A stretch of DNA of 64,000 bases from Bog-473 sp963745175 (lineage in GTDB: Bacteria; Actinomycetota; Acidimicrobiia; Acidimicrobiales; RAAP-2). This document shows positions 61,918 through 64,000 of the stretch, in pieces. Each line of letters begins with the position of its first letter. The first letter of the stretch is position 1. The stretch covers positions 310,001-374,000 of the forward strand of contig CAVUWK010000001.1 of NCBI GenBank assembly GCA_963745175.1, given 5' to 3'. Position numbers and translations under genes: made by a program. Under the pieces are notes generated by a model, which saw nothing but the letters and a program-made list of their open reading frames with translations, did no database searches and was not told the origin of the DNA.

Positions 61918-62567
61918 TGCCCGAGCCCTTCGACGCGGCGGCGGTGCGAGCCGCCTATGACTTGACCGCAGAAGACTATGCAGAAGCATTCGCCGATGAT
62001 CTCCTTCGTCTCCCGATAGATCGAGAGATCCTCGATTCTGTAGCCCAGCGGTCAGGCAGAGACTCGCTCGTCCTCGACCTCGGTTGTGGACCCGGCCAAG
62101 TGGGTCAGTACCTCGCCGAGCGTGGACTTCGGGTGGTCGGACTGGATCTGGCTCTCCAGATGCTCCTTGTGGCACGGCGACGCACAGGGAACTGCAGCCT
62201 CGCATGTGGTGACATGCGCTCCGCTCCTTTCGGGTCAGAGTCATTCTCGGGGGTTGTTGCGTTCTACTCGCTTCATCACCTTCCGCGATCGGCGCTCGGA
62301 ACCGCGTTGGCTGAGATCCGCAGAATCCTCAAACCGGCCGGCCTGTTCGTGATCGCAACCCACCTGGGTGAATCAGAGATCTACAGCAGCGAGTTTCTGG
62401 GCCATCAAATAGAGACAGTCGGAGCCACCCTCTACAGCAAAGACGAGGTTTTCAACGAACTTCAGAGCCAATCGTTTGTGGTTGAAGACGTCCGCCATCG
62501 CGACCCCCTTTTCCACGAGCATCAGTCCAGGAGGATATATGTGACTTCTCGCCTTGCGGGCAGGTGA
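61917..62567 (+). CDS. Class I SAM-dependent methyltransferase
   Basis: A 216-residue Methyltransf_11/25 protein: VRAAYDLTAEDYAEAFADDL, LVLDLGCGPGQVGQYLAERG, LRVVGLDLALQMLLVARRR, GVVAFYSLHHLPRSAL and ILKPAGLFVIATHLGE. It starts in the stop codon of the GNAT gene. The pair probably modifies the same compound. A repeat lies 40 bases after the stop. Confidence 0.83.
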   Translation: MPEPFDAAAVRAAYDLTAEDYAEAFADDLLRLPIDREILDSVAQRSGRDSLVLDLGCGPGQVGQYLAERGLRVVGLDLALQMLLVARRRTGNCSLACGDMRSAPFGSESFSGVVAFYSLHHLPRSALGTALAEIRRILKPAGLFVIATHLGESEIYSSEFLGHQIETVGATLYSKDEVFNELQSQSFVVEDVRHRDPLFHEHQSRRIYVTSRLAGR

Positions 62568-62594
62568 GTCTCGTGGGCGCGACACGGGGTCCTT

Positions 62595-62629
62595 TTCTGC
62601 CTCACTACCGGCGGACGGGAACTCACCCT
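62595..62629 (+). repeat. Hairpin repeat, right end of the series
   Basis: TCTGCCTCACTACCGGCGGA then CGGGAACTCACCCTG. The last copy I recognise before the window edge. Confidence 0.45.
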
Positions 62630-62665
62630 GTCAGCGCACGCGTTGGCACGCCAGGGTCATGGACG

Positions 62666-62917
62666 TCAGACAGAGCCCTCATGCTGAGTTCTTGACTGTT
62701 CCTGCGCTGCCGCAAGCTGCGCGAGAACGGCCGATGCCGTCTCGCGGTGGTCGAACTCGGCCAAAATCACTTCACCGTCGACTGGGACATACCCGTAGAT
62801 CGCCCACAGTTCCGTATCCATCTGGAATACGTCTTGGCCAAGCCGTGGGTGCAGGGGGAGAATCGAATCGAGCACCATCTCGGGGCGTTCACCACGTCCA
62901 TTGCGCATCTCGCTCAC
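62666..62917 (-). CDS. Small hypothetical protein
   Basis: An 83-residue frame from GTG 62917. RPEMVLDSILPLHPRLGQDV, FQMDTELWAIYGYVPVDGEV and FDHRETASAVLAQLAAAQEQ suggest a small alpha/beta protein. Family not recognised. It is convergent with the methyltransferase and divergent from the oxidoreductase. Confidence 0.5.
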   Translation of the reverse strand: MSEMRNGRGERPEMVLDSILPLHPRLGQDVFQMDTELWAIYGYVPVDGEVILAEFDHRETASAVLAQLAAAQEQSRTQHEGSV

Positions 62918-63130
62918 ACCTCGATTCGATCATAAGGAAGGCGGCGGGTTTTGTGAAGATCCACCCCTATGACACGAGGGGGAACATCGCAGCCTCGTTT
63001 GCCGACATCGAAGCGCCCCATTGCCCGCGCGGTCTGGGGCTGTCATGTGGTGTTTTAATGGCTCTCGGGCATAGCTCGTCTTGTGACTAGTGGGCTGACA
63101 AATCCAAATCCCGCAAAGGAGGTCACAGTC

Positions 63131-64000
63131 ATGCAAGCAATCACCGTTCGAGACCGCGATGCGGGCGTCGCTGGACTCTCTTTGACTGAGATGCCCTATC
63201 CCATTGCGGGCGAAAACGACGTCATCGTGCGGGTCCATGGCGCGGGCTTCATCTCCACCGAGCTGGAATGGACAGGAACCTGGGCCGACCGCGCCGGACG
63301 CGACCGGACGCCAAGCATCGTGGGCCACGATCTGTCCGGTGTCGTGGCTGAGTTGGGGCCCGGAACCACCGGCCTCACCGTCGGCCAGCGGGTGTTGGGG
63401 CTGACCGACTGGTTCCGCAACGGCACCCTGGCCGAGTACACAGCAGTGGAGGCCCGCAACCTCACTCCGCTTCCTGCGGATGTCGATCACATCACCGCCG
63501 CCGCTCTGCCGATCTCGGGACTGACCTCATGGCAGGCGCTGTTCGACCACGCTCAGCTCCGGAGCGGGCAGAGCGTGTTAATACATGGCGCCGCCGGCGG
63601 TGTCGCTTCGATCGCCGTGCAGCTCGCCCGCGAGGAGGGAGCCGTTGTGATCGGCACCGGCCGGGCCGCGGATCGCGACACCGTCAGCAGCTTGGGAGCG
63701 CACACCTTTTTGGACCTCGAGACCGACAAGCTCGAAGACGTCGGTGAAGTTGACGTGGTCTTCGATGTGATCGGCGGCGAGATTCTCGATCGCTCAGCCG
63801 CACTGGTGCGCGCTGGCGGCACGCTCGTCACCATCGTCAGGATGCCCAGGGTCAAACCATTGGACGGACGTGCGGTCTACTTCGTCGTCGAATCTGACAG
63901 CATCCGGCTCGCGGAGCTTGCCCAGCGGGTGAGGGATGGACGGCTCAAGCCGATCGTGGGGGCGGTGAGGTCGCTACCTGAGGCCCCCATCGCCTTCGCG
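63131..64000 (+). CDS. NADP-dependent quinone-oxidoreductase-like (MDR) protein, 3' end outside window
   Basis: The first 290 residues of a medium-chain dehydrogenase/reductase. ATG 63131 has AAAGGAGGT eight bases upstream, the best ribosome site in this part. VIVRVHGAGFISTELEW, TPSIVGHDLSGVVAELGPG and SVLIHGAAGGVASIAVQLAR (NADPH site) are seen, followed by DVVFDVIGGEILDRSAALV. Zinc-binding cysteines are absent, as in zeta-crystallin/QOR-type enzymes. The frame is open to the window end. Confidence 0.85.
   Translation, partial: MQAITVRDRDAGVAGLSLTEMPYPIAGENDVIVRVHGAGFISTELEWTGTWADRAGRDRTPSIVGHDLSGVVAELGPGTTGLTVGQRVLGLTDWFRNGTLAEYTAVEARNLTPLPADVDHITAAALPISGLTSWQALFDHAQLRSGQSVLIHGAAGGVASIAVQLAREEGAVVIGTGRAADRDTVSSLGAHTFLDLETDKLEDVGEVDVVFDVIGGEILDRSAALVRAGGTLVTIVRMPRVKPLDGRAVYFVVESDSIRLAELAQRVRDGRLKPIVGAVRSLPEAPIAFA

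Noticed and set aside
35650..62629. Repeats as a CRISPR array
   Set aside because: Spacing is irregular (hundreds to thousands of bases), the copies differ, and genes lie between them; no cas genes.
35650..62629. Repeats as canonical integron attC sites
   Set aside because: No GTTRRRY/RYYYAAC core pair is visible at the ends, copies are only 30-40 bases, and no integron integrase is in the window; only the array-like layout is comparable.
35650..62629. Repeats as simple intrinsic terminators
   Set aside because: They lack T-runs, occur also between divergent 5' ends (46104) and before gene starts (52594), and keep one orientation regardless of gene direction.

Overview
The window looks like chromosomal DNA of a high-GC actinobacterium. 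GTG and TTG starts, GGAGG-type ribosome sites, ATGA/GTGA gene overlaps and many actinobacterial small proteins support this. An Acidimicrobiia-like host is my guess only. No rRNA, tRNA or CRISPR array was recognised.

Left third (1 to about 23,300): a cell-surface polysaccharide locus. It holds a Wzz-like chain-length protein, an O-antigen ligase/polymerase, a Wzx-like flippase, five glycosyltransferases (two paralogous GT4 enzymes, a WbuB-like GT4, a GT61 and a GT8-like), two hexapeptide acyltransferases, four methyltransferases (TylF, FkbM and two class I enzymes) and a GDP-mannose-3,5-epimerase-like enzyme. An acyl carrier protein with a translationally coupled AMP-ligase sits at the left edge, so the glycan may also be acylated. 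An acyl-CoA synthetase, an MFS exporter and a secreted CocE-type hydrolase lie in the middle. Four genes here (1410, 5023, 17401, 22305) are broken by one- or two-base frameshifts in short G/C runs or CG repeats. The proteins are otherwise intact, so base-calling errors are as likely as real decay.

Middle (23,300 to 33,000): visibly lower GC, with small unrelated genes: an APH-like kinase, a second CocE hydrolase, a HicA-like protein, a Nudix hydrolase, a PAP2 phosphatase, an RDD protein and a serine hydrolase, plus GNAT and SnoaL remnants.

Right (33,000 to 64,000): two same-orientation copies of one IS110 element (33,067-34,603 and 59,644-61,175) bracket about 25 kb of lone accessory genes. 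These include two PhyH dioxygenases, two VOC proteins, an SDR, a histidine phosphatase, an HD protein, GntR plus a propeller protein, a cupin, APH and GNAT genes, a truncated haemoglobin, an SGNH hydrolase, a sulfotransferase, PAP2, a nitronate monooxygenase, a secreted YVTN propeller and a cNMP-HPP fusion. A different IS110 and a wrecked IS256 also lie there. Both related IS110 copies carry a conserved stem-loop upstream of the transposase (candidate bridge RNA) and sit at the same short target.

The most unusual signal is a short imperfect hairpin repeat, core near CCGGCGAACTGGGGCACC. It recurs in most intergenic gaps from about 35.6 to 62.6 kb, and every copy I recognised has the same orientation although the genes face both ways. 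This resembles a cassette array with recombination sites, but the repeat does not match the canonical attC consensus. A GNAT/methyltransferase pair and a partial quinone-oxidoreductase-like gene close the window.
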